Source: an uncultured Acidimicrobiaceae bacterium (GTDB taxonomy: Bacteria > Actinomycetota > Acidimicrobiia > Spongiisociales > UBA5794). From it: 64,000 nucleotides of DNA. Positions 16,881 to 26,961 of this stretch are shown piece after piece (within the stretch, counting starts at the first letter, position 1; the number at the start of each line of letters is the position of its first letter). Position numbers and translations under genes: made by a program. The notes beneath the pieces were generated by a model that was not told the DNA's origin, did not search any database, and saw only the letters and a program-made list of their open reading frames with translations. The stretch covers positions 1 to 64,000 of the forward strand of contig CAMYMC010000038.1 in assembly GCA_947259365.1 (NCBI GenBank). Direction: 5' to 3'.

Positions 16881-17543
16881 CTACTCGCGAGGCGCGAGGT
16901 ACCGTCCCCACCACCGCTTCGCGGTGTCGATGCCGCCGACGCCGAACGCGATCGCCAGCGCGATCCCGGCGGCGGCAGTGATGATCTTCACGATGTCCTC
17001 GGCGAAGCGGATCTCCAGCAGGTCCAGCGCCGCGAGCACGCCGAAGATGAGGATCACGACACGGGTCACCGTTGGAAGCCAGCTCACCTGACGCCGCTCT
17101 GCGTACGGGCGCACGAGATCGGCAACGAAGTTACCGACGGCGGCAGCCACGAGGACGAGGGCCACGGCCACGAAGATCAGCGGCAACACGGCGATGAGCC
17201 GCTGCAGCAGGTCCACGATCGGTTCGATCTCGAGAATCCGGAACACGATGAGCCAGAGGAGGAGCATCAGGAAGGCGTAGGCGACGAGCGCCACGAGCGA
17301 GGCCGCACTTCTCCCCGATGGGGCCAGGGCCGCAGTCAGACCCGACCGCTCGAACACCGACGCCACGCCCTGAGTCTGGAGCAGTTTCTCCACCCAGACC
17401 CGAATCTTCGTGATGATCCACCGGCCGATCATCAACACAACGAGGGCCACGACGATCTTCGGCAGCCATTCGCCGAGCGCGCTGCCCACCGACTCGAACG
17501 CATCTCTGATGCCCTCGACAAACCGGTCCCATGTATCCGACAT
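16881..17543 (-). CDS. MscS-like membrane protein without cytoplasmic domain
   Basis: A 220-residue protein with four or five hydrophobic segments and two conserved-TM-helix type repeats. Residues 190-210 (GIALAIAFGVGG) resemble the pore helix of small mechanosensitive channels. The protein ends soon after, so the beta and C-terminal vestibule domains of MscS are missing. This shorter form exists in many bacteria. It may act in osmotic adaptation, but channel function is inferred only. The gene is followed by a strong hairpin. Confidence 0.75.
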   Translation of the reverse strand: MSDTWDRFVEGIRDAFESVGSALGEWLPKIVVALVVLMIGRWIITKIRVWVEKLLQTQGVASVFERSGLTAALAPSGRSAASLVALVAYAFLMLLLWLIVFRILEIEPIVDLLQRLIAVLPLIFVAVALVLVAAAVGNFVADLVRPYAERRQVSWLPTVTRVVILIFGVLAALDLLEIRFAEDIVKIITAAAGIALAIAFGVGGIDTAKRWWGRYLAPRE

Positions 17544-17789
17544 GCTCTCCTCCTTCAGAGTGTGCAGACTCGTCTATGACCCAAGAGACGCATCGAGAGT
17601 TCCCCGAGTCGCGTGCAGACCAGGACATGCAAGGGCCCCCAGCCGATCACACGACGCCACGTCTACGGATCTCGAACCCATAGAGATGGCAATGGTAGAG
17701 CGACGGTCTCCCCGAGAGCCAGCGGTGAGCCGGCTTTCCAATCCTTCGGTTCGACGGCGACGACGCCGGGCCGGCCTACCATCGCGACC
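17544..17789. other. Divergent promoter region of MscS-like gene and ispH
   Basis: About 245 bases between divergent starts. It presumably carries both promoters. I see no clear -10/-35 pair or operator that I would defend. Confidence 0.35.
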
Positions 17790-18836
17790 ATGCCGACCCG
17801 AGTCCTCCTCGCCGAGCCTCGCGGGTTCTGCGCCGGGGTCGAGATGGCGATCAAGGCGCTGACCTGGATGGTCCGGGTCTTCGAACCGCCGGTGTACTGC
17901 TATCACGAGATCGTGCACAACGCCGCCGTCGTCTCCGCCTTCGAACGAGCTGGGGTCGTCTTCGTCGACGACATCGCGACGGTGCCAGAAGGCCGTCCGA
18001 TCATGCTGTCCGCCCACGGCTCAGCTCCCGAGGTCGTCGCTTCGGCCGCCCAAAGGGCGGCGGTGATGGTGGATGCGGTGTGCCCGCTCGTGACGAAGGT
18101 CCACCACGAGGTGAAACGTATGGCGGCGAGCGGGCACGAGATCATCTATGTGGGTCACGCCGGCCACGACGAGGCGGTCGGCACCGTGGCGGAGGCCCCG
18201 GACGCGGTGACCCTCGTCGATCCGGAGGAGGGTCTCGACCACTTCTCCCCCGCCGCCGATGCTCCGGTGGCCTTGCTCGCCCAGACGACGCTCGGGCTCT
18301 ACGAGTGGGAGGGAGTGCTCGAGACCGCCCGCGACCGCTACCCCGAGCTGTGGACGGCGAGGCGCAGCGACCTCTGCTATGCCACCACGAACCGGCAGGC
18401 CGCGGTGGAACGCCTCGCCGACCGAGCATCCCTCATCCTCGTCGTCGGCTCCCGCAACAGCTCCAACACCCAGGCGCTGGTGCGGGTCGCTGCCAACGCA
18501 GGGGCCGAAGCACACCGTATCGACGGTCCCGACGACATCGATCCCGCCTGGCTGGAAGGCCACGACGTCGTCGGCATCACGTCGGGGGCCTCAGCACCGG
18601 ACCAGAGTGTCAAGGCCGTCGTCGATGCGCTCGGTCCCGTAGAAGACCCCGAACCGCTGCGCGTCATCGACGAGGGCGAGTACTTCCCCCTCCCCCCGTC
18701 GCTGCGAACGTTCGTGCGTACGCTCCAAGCTCTCGTCGAGGGCGCCTACGGATGCCGCCACCCTGGACGGGAGGGGCCGATGGAGCTCGATCGCGACTGG
18801 GGCGCCACCGAGGCCCTGGCACTCCTCGGCGTGTGA
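17790..18836 (+). CDS. ispH: 4-hydroxy-3-methylbut-2-enyl diphosphate reductase
   Basis: A 348-residue IspH (LytB), the last step of the MEP pathway, reducing HMBPP to IPP and DMAPP. The three cluster cysteines are Cys14 (RGFCAGVE), Cys98 (DAVCPLV) and Cys196 (DLCYATTNRQ). The conserved His residues of the substrate pocket (YHEIVHN, SAHGSAP) and the SRNSSNTQ block are present. Length is at the upper part of the normal range. The ATG at 17790 places the first cysteine correctly. It is the only plus-strand gene in this part and stands alone. Confidence 0.96.
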   Translation: MPTRVLLAEPRGFCAGVEMAIKALTWMVRVFEPPVYCYHEIVHNAAVVSAFERAGVVFVDDIATVPEGRPIMLSAHGSAPEVVASAAQRAAVMVDAVCPLVTKVHHEVKRMAASGHEIIYVGHAGHDEAVGTVAEAPDAVTLVDPEEGLDHFSPAADAPVALLAQTTLGLYEWEGVLETARDRYPELWTARRSDLCYATTNRQAAVERLADRASLILVVGSRNSSNTQALVRVAANAGAEAHRIDGPDDIDPAWLEGHDVVGITSGASAPDQSVKAVVDALGPVEDPEPLRVIDEGEYFPLPPSLRTFVRTLQALVEGAYGCRHPGREGPMELDRDWGATEALALLGV

Positions 18837-18891
18837 CCGGGGCGCTTCGCTGTATCGCGGCTGCGGGCTGCAACCGCCCATCGCGCCCGAT

Positions 18892-19557
18892 TCAGACGTC
18901 CTCGTCGGACCCGGCCGCCTCGTCGACGAGCGCCAGCACCCGGTCGATGACCTCGGCGGCCGTCATGTCGGACGTGTCGATGATGACGGCATCGGAGGCG
19001 GGCACGAGCGGTGACGCAGCCCGCGTCGAGTCCTTCCGGTCTCGCTCCGCGAGCTCCCGCGCCACGACGCAGGGATTGTTTCCGGACACCTCGGGGTCAC
19101 CCGAGCGCCGTGCGGCGCGCACCTCCGGCCTTGCGGTGAGGTAGACCTTGACGGCGGCGTCGGGAAAGACGACCGTCCCGATGTCGCGGCCCTCGACGAC
19201 CGCGTTCCCGCCGTGGGCTCGGACCCAATCGCGCTGCATCTCGACGATGTGCCGGCGGACCTGCGGGATCGCGGACACCGCGCTCACCGCAGCGGTGACA
19301 CCGGCGCGCCGCACCTCCGCACCGACGCGCTCGCCGTCGAGGCACACCACACCGTCGACATACGCGATGTCGGCGCTCGCGACGACGGTTGTGGTCTCGT
19401 CTGTGTCATCGGGATCGACGCCGGACCGCAGCACGGCGAGAGTGGCCGCACGGTACGTGCTTCCCGTGTCGAGGTACGCCAGTCCCCGGGCCGCGGCCAC
19501 GCCCTTGGCCACCGTCGACTTCCCGACGCCTCCCGGCCCGTCTATGGCGATGACCAC
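18892..19557 (-). CDS. cmk: Cytidylate kinase
   Basis: A 221-residue (d)CMP kinase. The P-loop GPGGVGKST is at residues 7-15, followed by YLDTGSTYRA, the VVEGRDIGTVVFPDA block and the lid with RDRKDSTRAASPL. I chose the GTG at 19557, with GGAG just upstream; this places the P-loop as in relatives and overlaps the aroA stop by 16 nt. The open frame goes up to 19590 without a ribosome-binding site. aroA-cmk-der neighbourhoods are common in actinobacteria. Confidence 0.95.
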   Translation of the reverse strand: MVIAIDGPGGVGKSTVAKGVAAARGLAYLDTGSTYRAATLAVLRSGVDPDDTDETTTVVASADIAYVDGVVCLDGERVGAEVRRAGVTAAVSAVSAIPQVRRHIVEMQRDWVRAHGGNAVVEGRDIGTVVFPDAAVKVYLTARPEVRAARRSGDPEVSGNNPCVVARELAERDRKDSTRAASPLVPASDAVIIDTSDMTAAEVIDRVLALVDEAAGSDEDV

Positions 19558-20825
19558 AACCGCTCCAGGACGTCGAAGAAGCCGGGCCACGAGATCGCCG
19601 CTGCATCGGCATCGTGGATGACGACGGGTCCGGTGGCGCCGGTGGCAGCGACGCCGGCCGCCATCGCCAGACGGTGGTCTCCGTGGGCATGCACCTCGCC
19701 GCCTTCGAGCCAGCCGAGACCGACGACGCGGAACCCGTCGTCATCCTCCTCCGCTCCCCCGCCGAGTGTCCGGACCATCGCACACGTCGTCGCGACGCGG
19801 TCGCTCTCCTTGAGGCGCAACTCCGCGGCGTCGCGCACCGCCGTGATCCCCTCGGCGAAACAGGCGACGACGGCGACGAGCGGGAGCTCGTCGAGCGTCG
19901 CGGTGGTGAGGGGGCCGGCAACATCCGCCGCCTGTAGCCCGGCCCCACGCACCGTCACAGTGCCGACCGGGTCTCCGAGGAGTGCGCCGGTCACCTCGGC
20001 CTCGATGGCGGCGCCCATGAGGTCGAGCACCTGAAGGAAGCCGATCCGCCCCGGGTTGAGGGTGACGCCGGGTGTCGTGACCGAGGCGCCGGGGTGGATC
20101 GCCGCCGCGGCCCACAGGTAGGCAGCCGAGGAGGCATCACCCGGGACGCGATACTGAAACGGGGGCACCCGGCCGGGGTGGACGACGAACTCGGTCGGTG
20201 AGACGCGGTCGCCGAGGCCGAGCGTCGCCAGCCAGCGTTCCGTGTGGTCCCGGTAACCGGGAGGACTCGTGAGCCGCGAGTCGCCCGAGCTCTGGATCGC
20301 GGCCAGCTCGAAGGCGGTGCGGACCTGGGCGGAGGCGATCGGGATCTCGACTCGGGCTCCGGTGAGTCCGGCGGCGGGACCGACGGTCAGCGGTGCCGTC
20401 CCTCGCTCCGACACTCCGATGCGGCCGCCGAGCGCTTCGATCGGTCCCACCAGCCGCCTCATCGGCCTCGACGTCAAGGACGTGTCGCCGACGAGCGTCG
20501 TGACGTGCGGGCGAGCGGCGAGGGCGCCGGCGAGGAGACGCATCGTTGTCCCAGAGTTGCCGCAATCGATCGCCGATGCGGGCTCATCCCAATCCGAGCT
20601 GCCCGGCGAGACGACCCGGCTGCCGTCGATCGTCACACCGAGCCGCTCGATCGCGGCCGCCGTCGCAGCGACGTCGGCGCCCGGTCCGAGGCCTGCGACG
20701 TCGGAGGTGCCCGCCGCGAGCGCGGCGAAGATGAGGGCCCGGTGCGACAGTGACTTGTCGCCCGGAAGCTCGACCTCGGTCGTGAAGGCGCCGGGCTGCG
20801 GCTCGACGACTCGCGCTGGGCTCAA
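19542..20825 (-). CDS. aroA: EPSP synthase
   Basis: A 427-residue 3-phosphoshikimate 1-carboxyvinyltransferase of the shikimate pathway. Visible signatures are PGDKSLSHR at 21-29, the DCGNSGTTMRLL loop at 87-98, TSRPMRRL, PIASAQVRTA, and the late ESDR and HGDHRLAMA blocks. It starts at a TTG (20825) that overlaps the stop of the pseudouridine synthase (TTGA), with AGAGGA upstream. The overlap indicates translational coupling within a cmk-aroA-rluB-scpBA operon. Confidence 0.95.
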   Translation of the reverse strand: MSPARVVEPQPGAFTTEVELPGDKSLSHRALIFAALAAGTSDVAGLGPGADVAATAAAIERLGVTIDGSRVVSPGSSDWDEPASAIDCGNSGTTMRLLAGALAARPHVTTLVGDTSLTSRPMRRLVGPIEALGGRIGVSERGTAPLTVGPAAGLTGARVEIPIASAQVRTAFELAAIQSSGDSRLTSPPGYRDHTERWLATLGLGDRVSPTEFVVHPGRVPPFQYRVPGDASSAAYLWAAAAIHPGASVTTPGVTLNPGRIGFLQVLDLMGAAIEAEVTGALLGDPVGTVTVRGAGLQAADVAGPLTTATLDELPLVAVVACFAEGITAVRDAAELRLKESDRVATTCAMVRTLGGGAEEDDDGFRVVGLGWLEGGEVHAHGDHRLAMAAGVAATGATGPVVIHDADAAAISWPGFFDVLERLWSSP

Positions 20826-21571
20826 CTCGTTCCTCTGGAGGGGCCGGCTTCATCATCCCACGCGCCCGACCCGGCCGAGTACAGCGCACGCACCTCGCCG
20901 GTCCGCAGCGGCCGCCACTCCCCCGGCCCGAGGGATCGGTCACGGATGGGGCCGATCGCGGTTCTGACGAGACGGATGGCGGAGAACCCGATCGCGTCGA
21001 GCATCCGGCGCACCTCCCGCTTGCGGCCCTCGCGCATGACGATCTCGACCATTGTCCGCTCTCCCGATCGCTCCACGACGCGTGCGCGAACCGCCGACGC
21101 CGGGCCGTCGTCGAGCTCGACTCCGGCGACGAGGCGGCGGAGCGAGCGTCCCGGCGACCCGTCGACGAGGGCGAGGTACGTCTTTTCGATGCCGTAGCGG
21201 GGATGGGTCACGAGATTCGTCAGCTCTCCGTCGTTGGTGAGGAGCACGAGGCCCTCCGAGTCGACGTCGAGGCGTCCGACCGGGTACACCCGCAGCTCGG
21301 TGGAGACGAGATCGACGACCGTGGTCCGGCCGTGAGGATCGGATACCGAGCTGATCACGCCCGGAGGTTTGTAGAGGAGGAAGTAGCCGAGGCCGGGTCG
21401 GACCGGGAGCGGGACCCCGTCGACCTCGATGCGGGCGCTGTCGGGATCGACCCGCTGGCCGATCTGCGCCGGCGTCCCGTCCACCGTCACCCGTCCGGCG
21501 CGGATGAGATCCTCGGCGCGCCGCCGCGAGGCATACCCGGAGCGGGCGATCAGCTTGTGGAGCCGTTCGAT
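20822..21571 (-). CDS. RluB-type pseudouridine synthase, no canonical start codon
   Basis: About 249 residues of an RsuA/RluB-family enzyme that makes pseudouridine in rRNA. An S4 domain (about 1-50, with ARSGYASRRRAEDLIRAGRV) precedes the synthase domain with catalytic Asp102 in GRLDVDSEGL. Family homology begins at about 21571 (ATC GAA CGG), but no ATG, GTG or TTG exists in frame nearby; the nearest lies far upstream inside scpB. An ATC at 21586 follows a GAGGAG by 8 nt. Start by a rare codon, or a sequence error, is likely. Synteny with Rv1711 supports the call. Confidence 0.88.
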   Translation of the reverse strand: MERLHKLIARSGYASRRRAEDLIRAGRVTVDGTPAQIGQRVDPDSARIEVDGVPLPVRPGLGYFLLYKPPGVISSVSDPHGRTTVVDLVSTELRVYPVGRLDVDSEGLVLLTNDGELTNLVTHPRYGIEKTYLALVDGSPGRSLRRLVAGVELDDGPASAVRARVVERSGERTMVEIVMREGRKREVRRMLDAIGFSAIRLVRTAIGPIRDRSLGPGEWRPLRTGEVRALYSAGSGAWDDEAGPSRGTS

Positions 21572-22131
21572 GACAGCGGCTCCGATCGGAACGGCTCCTC
21601 GAGAGTCTCGACGACGTCGGCCGGAGGCACGTGGTCGGCGAGGGGCGGCAGGTCGGCGAGGGACCTGATACCGAGCTTCTCCATGAACAGGTGCGTCGTG
21701 CCGTAGAGCAGCGCCTGGCCCGGTCCGGGAGCTCTGCCGACCTCCTCGATGAGCCCGCGCCGCTCGAGCGTGCGGAGGGCCTGCTCCGAGTCGACGCCGC
21801 GCACCTCCGCGACCTGGCCCCGCGACACCGGCTGCTTGTAGGCGACGACGGCGAGCGTCTCGACGGCCGCCTTGGAGAGCCGGGTCACCCGCTCGGTTTG
21901 GGCGAATCGCTCGAGGTACGGCCGTGCGTCGGGGTGGGTGTAGGCGCGCCATCCGCCGGCGACCTCGCGGAGCACGATGCCGCTGCCGTTGGCGGCGAGG
22001 TCGTCGCGGAGTGCGGCGAGCTCGATCTCGACATCCTTCGTCGGCCGCTCCGTCACCTCCGCGATCTCCGAGGCGCGCAGCGGGTCCTCGGCGGCGAAGA
22101 GGATGGCTTCGATCACACCGCGCAGATCCAT
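21550..22131 (-). CDS. scpB: Segregation and condensation protein B
   Basis: A 193-residue ScpB, the winged-helix kleisin-interacting partner of SMC in chromosome condensation. Two winged-helix domains are visible (about 1-75 and 80-160, the second with TLAVVAYKQPVSRGQVAEVRGV and YGTTHLFMEKLGI). I start at the ATG at 22131, with GGAG 6 nt upstream and a one-base overlap with the scpA stop. The tail overlaps the presumed start of the downstream pseudouridine synthase. Confidence 0.95.
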   Translation of the reverse strand: MDLRGVIEAILFAAEDPLRASEIAEVTERPTKDVEIELAALRDDLAANGSGIVLREVAGGWRAYTHPDARPYLERFAQTERVTRLSKAAVETLAVVAYKQPVSRGQVAEVRGVDSEQALRTLERRGLIEEVGRAPGPGQALLYGTTHLFMEKLGIRSLADLPPLADHVPPADVVETLEEPFRSEPLSSNGSTS

Positions 22132-22895
22132 CACGTGCTCCATTCGCTGATGGCGATCTCGTTGCCGTCTCCCGGGGCGTGATCGACGGTGATGCGCGCC
22201 GCCGGATCGTCCTGTCCGACCCGGATCACCCCCCACCGCGCCAGTTCCAGCATGGCGAGGAAGTACGCGACGACTTCGATCGGCCGGCCGCAATGCTCGA
22301 CGAGCGCATCGAAGTGGGTGTGTGCGTCCGCCTCGACGCGCCGGGCGATGTCGACGATGGCGTCGTCGACCGAAGGCAGGTCGAAGTCGAGGTGATCGAG
22401 ATCGGGCTCGGGCTCGGGGGCGTTGAAGACGCGCACGGCGAGCCGTCCGAACTCCTCCAGGGTCACATCGAGGGGAATGTCCGGAGGGGGTGGGACGATC
22501 CCGGGGTCGAGCCCGGCGGTGCGGGCTACGAATCTCGTGTTCGCCTCGAATCGGTGGCTCATCACGGCGGCAACGTCCTTGAACGTGAGACACGCGAGCA
22601 GCCGGGCGAGGAGCCGGTCCCGCTCCTCGGCGAGGGCGAGCTCCTCGTCGAGATCGACCTCACGCCCGTCGGGCAGCAGGTGTCGTGCCTTCAACTGCAC
22701 GAGGGTGGCGGCGATGAGGAGAAACTCGCTCGTCACGTCGAGGTCCAGGTCGCTCATCATCGCCAGATGCTCGAGGTACTCGGTGACGAGCTCGGTGAGG
22801 CTCAGCTCGGTGATTTCGAGCTGATGCGACGTGATGAGCTGGAGGAGGAGCTCGAGCGGCCCCTCGAAGACTCTGGTCGTGACCTGATACGCCAT
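22131..22895 (-). CDS. scpA: Segregation and condensation protein A
   Basis: A 254-residue ScpA kleisin. The N-terminal SMC-binding domain begins with FEGPLELLLQLI and continues with SEFLLIAATLVQLKARHLLP; the C-terminal winged helix contains VAYFLAMLELAR, which binds the other SMC head. The middle is acidic and variable as expected. It is directly upstream of scpB with a one-base overlap, the usual arrangement. Confidence 0.95.
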   Translation of the reverse strand: MAYQVTTRVFEGPLELLLQLITSHQLEITELSLTELVTEYLEHLAMMSDLDLDVTSEFLLIAATLVQLKARHLLPDGREVDLDEELALAEERDRLLARLLACLTFKDVAAVMSHRFEANTRFVARTAGLDPGIVPPPPDIPLDVTLEEFGRLAVRVFNAPEPEPDLDHLDFDLPSVDDAIVDIARRVEADAHTHFDALVEHCGRPIEVVAYFLAMLELARWGVIRVGQDDPAARITVDHAPGDGNEIAISEWST

Positions 22896-22974
22896 CGGTC
22901 CGGGAATGGTATCGGGCGGCGAACCGAATCCCGGGGATTGCGCCGGCGGCGGAAAGGGCTCCTCGAGCAGGGGC

Positions 22975-23469
22975 TCAGCCGCCGTCGGCGTCGATGAGCG
23001 CTTGCCAGATCCCCCGGTCGATGCCGGGTGGTGGTTTCCCGTGGTGGTGGCGGGCGAAGGCGACGGCGAGGTCCCCGGAGCCGGCAGCCTCGAGTTCGGC
23101 GGCTCCGCGCGGCCCGTGGTCGCGGTACGCCCTCCACGCTGTGGGCATGGGAAGGCCCAGCGCGTCGAGCACGGTGGCCGCGCTGCGGGCGAGCGGACCG
23201 GTCCGGCTGTGGCGCTTCCCGACGTCGTGAAGGAGCCCGGCCCGGATCGCGTCGTCGTTGTCGTCGAAGCGCCGGGCGACGGCGCGAGCCGTGTCGACGG
23301 CGTGACGCTGGTCCGGCACCGCCTGACCCCAGAAGAGCGGCTGTTCCGGATCCCGGAGGAGGCCGGCGACCCATTCCTGTTCGGCGGGGGTGAGTGGTCG
23401 CGCCCGGAGGTGGCCGACGAATCTGGCGGCGAGGTGGGGAATATCCCGGGCCAGACGGCGGACGGTCAC
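22975..23469 (-). CDS. HD-domain putative phosphohydrolase
   Basis: A 164-residue HD-superfamily protein. The metal ligands are His56 (RHAVDTA), His81-Asp82 (LLHDVGK), further His residues (YRDHGPRG, ARHHHGK). Such small HD proteins hydrolyse phosphoesters or nucleotides; the substrate is unknown. It begins at a GTG (23469), 4 nt behind the dksA-like stop, so the two are probably co-transcribed. The open frame upstream of this GTG is the shadow of the DksA-like gene. Confidence 0.8.
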   Translation of the reverse strand: MTVRRLARDIPHLAARFVGHLRARPLTPAEQEWVAGLLRDPEQPLFWGQAVPDQRHAVDTARAVARRFDDNDDAIRAGLLHDVGKRHSRTGPLARSAATVLDALGLPMPTAWRAYRDHGPRGAAELEAAGSGDLAVAFARHHHGKPPPGIDRGIWQALIDADGG

Positions 23470-23473
23470 CCGG

Positions 23474-23812
23474 TCAGCGCTTGTTCTTGCAGTCCACGCA
23501 GTAGCGGGAGGTCGGCCGGAACTCCATGCGAGCGGCGCTGATGTCGCCTCCACACGATTCACACTTGCCGTACGTTCCCTTCCGGACCTTGGCGAGGGCA
23601 GCGTCGACGTCCTCGAGCATCGCCCGGGTGTTGTCGATGATGCCGAGGATCTCCGTGCGCTCGGCGGTGGCGGCGGCGGCGTCGGCAAAGCCATCGCTGA
23701 AGTCCATCGTGCCGTTGAGCTCTCCCCGCTCGTTGGCTCCGAGCTCGGCGAGCTGGCGCACGAGCCGTACCCGCTCGTCGCGTAGCTCCTCTACTGCCGT
23801 CTCGATGTCCAC
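23474..23812 (-). CDS. DksA/TraR-type zinc-finger protein
   Basis: A 112-residue protein with an N-terminal coiled coil (about 1-75, with the acidic tip DFSDGFADA) and a C4 zinc finger: Cys84 and Cys87 (CESC), Cys105 and Cys108 (CVDC). This is the DksA/TraR architecture, which reaches into the RNA polymerase secondary channel. Actinobacterial versions are shorter than the enterobacterial ones, as here. The GTG at 23812 has GAAGGAG 7 nt upstream, better than the more upstream codon at 23848. Confidence 0.9.
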   Translation of the reverse strand: MDIETAVEELRDERVRLVRQLAELGANERGELNGTMDFSDGFADAAAATAERTEILGIIDNTRAMLEDVDAALAKVRKGTYGKCESCGGDISAARMEFRPTSRYCVDCKNKR

Positions 23813-23844
23813 TCGCTGGCTCCTTCGTCTGACCGCACTCGCGG

Positions 23845-24744
23845 TCATCCACTGCGCGGGTGGGTCGTGAGATAGACCTCGTGCAGGTGCTGCGGTGAGA
23901 CCCGCGTGTAGATCTGGGTAGTTGTGATGTTAGCGTGACCCAGCATCTCCTGGACTGTTCTGAGGTCGGCTCCGCCTTCCACCATGTGGGTTGCCGCGGA
24001 ATGGCGGAGCACGTGCGGCGATACCTGTGCCATGGCGAGGCCGGCAGCCGGGGCGTGGTGCTTCAGTCGTTGCCAGACAGCCTGGCGGGTCAGGGCGGTG
24101 CCGCGTCCGCTGAGAAAGACCCGGCCGGGGTCCGGTCTGTCCCCCTTCAACTCCAGCCGGATCTCGAGGTACTCCGCGAGCGTGGCGACCGCGGCCCCTC
24201 CCAGCGGGACGAGCCGCTGTCTCGCGCCCTTGCCGGTGACGAGGGCCGTCGCCTCCTCGAGATCGAGGTCGAGGACGTCGAGAAGCACGGTCTCCGACAC
24301 CCGGGCGCCGGTGGCGTAGAGGAACTCGAAGAGCGCCGCATCACGCAAGCCGAGCGGGGTGGATCGGTTCGGTGCGTCGAGGAGAGCGAAGACCTCCTCG
24401 ACCGTGAGCGCTTTCGGCAAGGGCCTCGCCCGCGTCGGGGAATCGACGAGCGCCGATGGATCCCGCCCCGCGATCTCCTCAGCGACGAGGAAGCGGTGGA
24501 GTCCCCGCACGGCGGCGAGTTTACGAGACACCGTTGCCGGCGCCAGGCCCCGCTCGCGCAGCCACGACACGAAACGGGACACATCCTCCGCCGTCACCGA
24601 CTCGAGGGTCTCTTTACCGTGTTGGCGCAGCAGCGCCCGATATTGATCGAGGTCGCGCCGGTAGGCGGCGGTGGTGTTCGCGGAGAGCCCCCGCTCGGCG
24701 TCGAGCGACGTGACGAAGTCGGCGACGGCGTCCTCGAGCTGCAT
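23845..24744 (-). CDS. xerD: Site-specific tyrosine recombinase XerD
   Basis: A 299-residue Xer recombinase for chromosome dimer resolution. The N-terminal SAM-like core-binding domain (about 1-90) precedes the catalytic domain with Arg148, Lys172, His244, Arg247, His270 and Tyr279, all in their family contexts (ATGARVSE, HVLRHSAATH, LGH, IYTRV). Length is exactly typical. It overlaps the upstream NUDIX gene by one base, and the neighbourhood matches Rv1701 (xerD) next to Rv1700. Confidence 0.95.
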   Translation of the reverse strand: MQLEDAVADFVTSLDAERGLSANTTAAYRRDLDQYRALLRQHGKETLESVTAEDVSRFVSWLRERGLAPATVSRKLAAVRGLHRFLVAEEIAGRDPSALVDSPTRARPLPKALTVEEVFALLDAPNRSTPLGLRDAALFEFLYATGARVSETVLLDVLDLDLEEATALVTGKGARQRLVPLGGAAVATLAEYLEIRLELKGDRPDPGRVFLSGRGTALTRQAVWQRLKHHAPAAGLAMAQVSPHVLRHSAATHMVEGGADLRTVQEMLGHANITTTQIYTRVSPQHLHEVYLTTHPRSG

Positions 24745-25283
24745 CAGGATCGGGCGAGGAACAACGAGAGCCCGATGAGCGTCTTGGCGTCCTCGATACC
24801 GCCCGAGTCCAGCATCGGGCGGATCTGGGAGACGGGCAGTCGCACCCTCTTCGCTACCTCCTCTTCGGCGCCGTGGGGCGACGCGGGGACCTCGGTGAGC
24901 CCGGTCGCGAGGTAGATGAGCATGTGCTCGTCGCTGAACCCGGGTGTCGTGTAGATGGAGGCGAGCAGCTCCAGGTCCCGGGGGTCGTAGCCCATCTCCT
25001 CTTGCAGCTCCCGGCGCGCCGTCTCCTCGGGGGGCTCTCCGGCGACGTCGAGCTTGCCGGCGGGGAGTTCGAGCAGTGTCCTGCCGAGCGCAGAGCGGTA
25101 CTGGCTGATGAGGAGCACATCGTCGTCGAGAAGCGGCACCAGGGCGACGGCGCCGGGATGCCGGACGACGACCCGGGTCACTCCCCTGCCGTCGGGCCCA
25201 CGCAGATGGAGACGGTCGAGCGTGAGAAACGCTGCGGCGCCGACGCGACGACGCCCCACCGCCGCGAACCCGTCGGAGGCCAC
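24744..25283 (-). CDS. NUDIX hydrolase, ADP-ribose pyrophosphatase-like
   Basis: A 179-residue NUDIX enzyme. The complete box GX5EX7REUXEEXGU is present (E-E-T-A-R-R-E-L-Q-E-E-M-G), preceded by LLELPAGKLD and followed by YTTPGFSDE, the signature of ADP-ribose pyrophosphatases. The start is a GTG at 25283, one base after the pyrG stop. The gene order pyrG-NUDIX-xerD equals Rv1699-Rv1701 in M. tuberculosis, where the homologue is an ADP-ribose hydrolase. Confidence 0.92.
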   Translation of the reverse strand: MASDGFAAVGRRRVGAAAFLTLDRLHLRGPDGRGVTRVVVRHPGAVALVPLLDDDVLLISQYRSALGRTLLELPAGKLDVAGEPPEETARRELQEEMGYDPRDLELLASIYTTPGFSDEHMLIYLATGLTEVPASPHGAEEEVAKRVRLPVSQIRPMLDSGGIEDAKTLIGLSLFLARS

Positions 25284-25284
25284 G

Positions 25285-26961
<1,677 letters not shown>

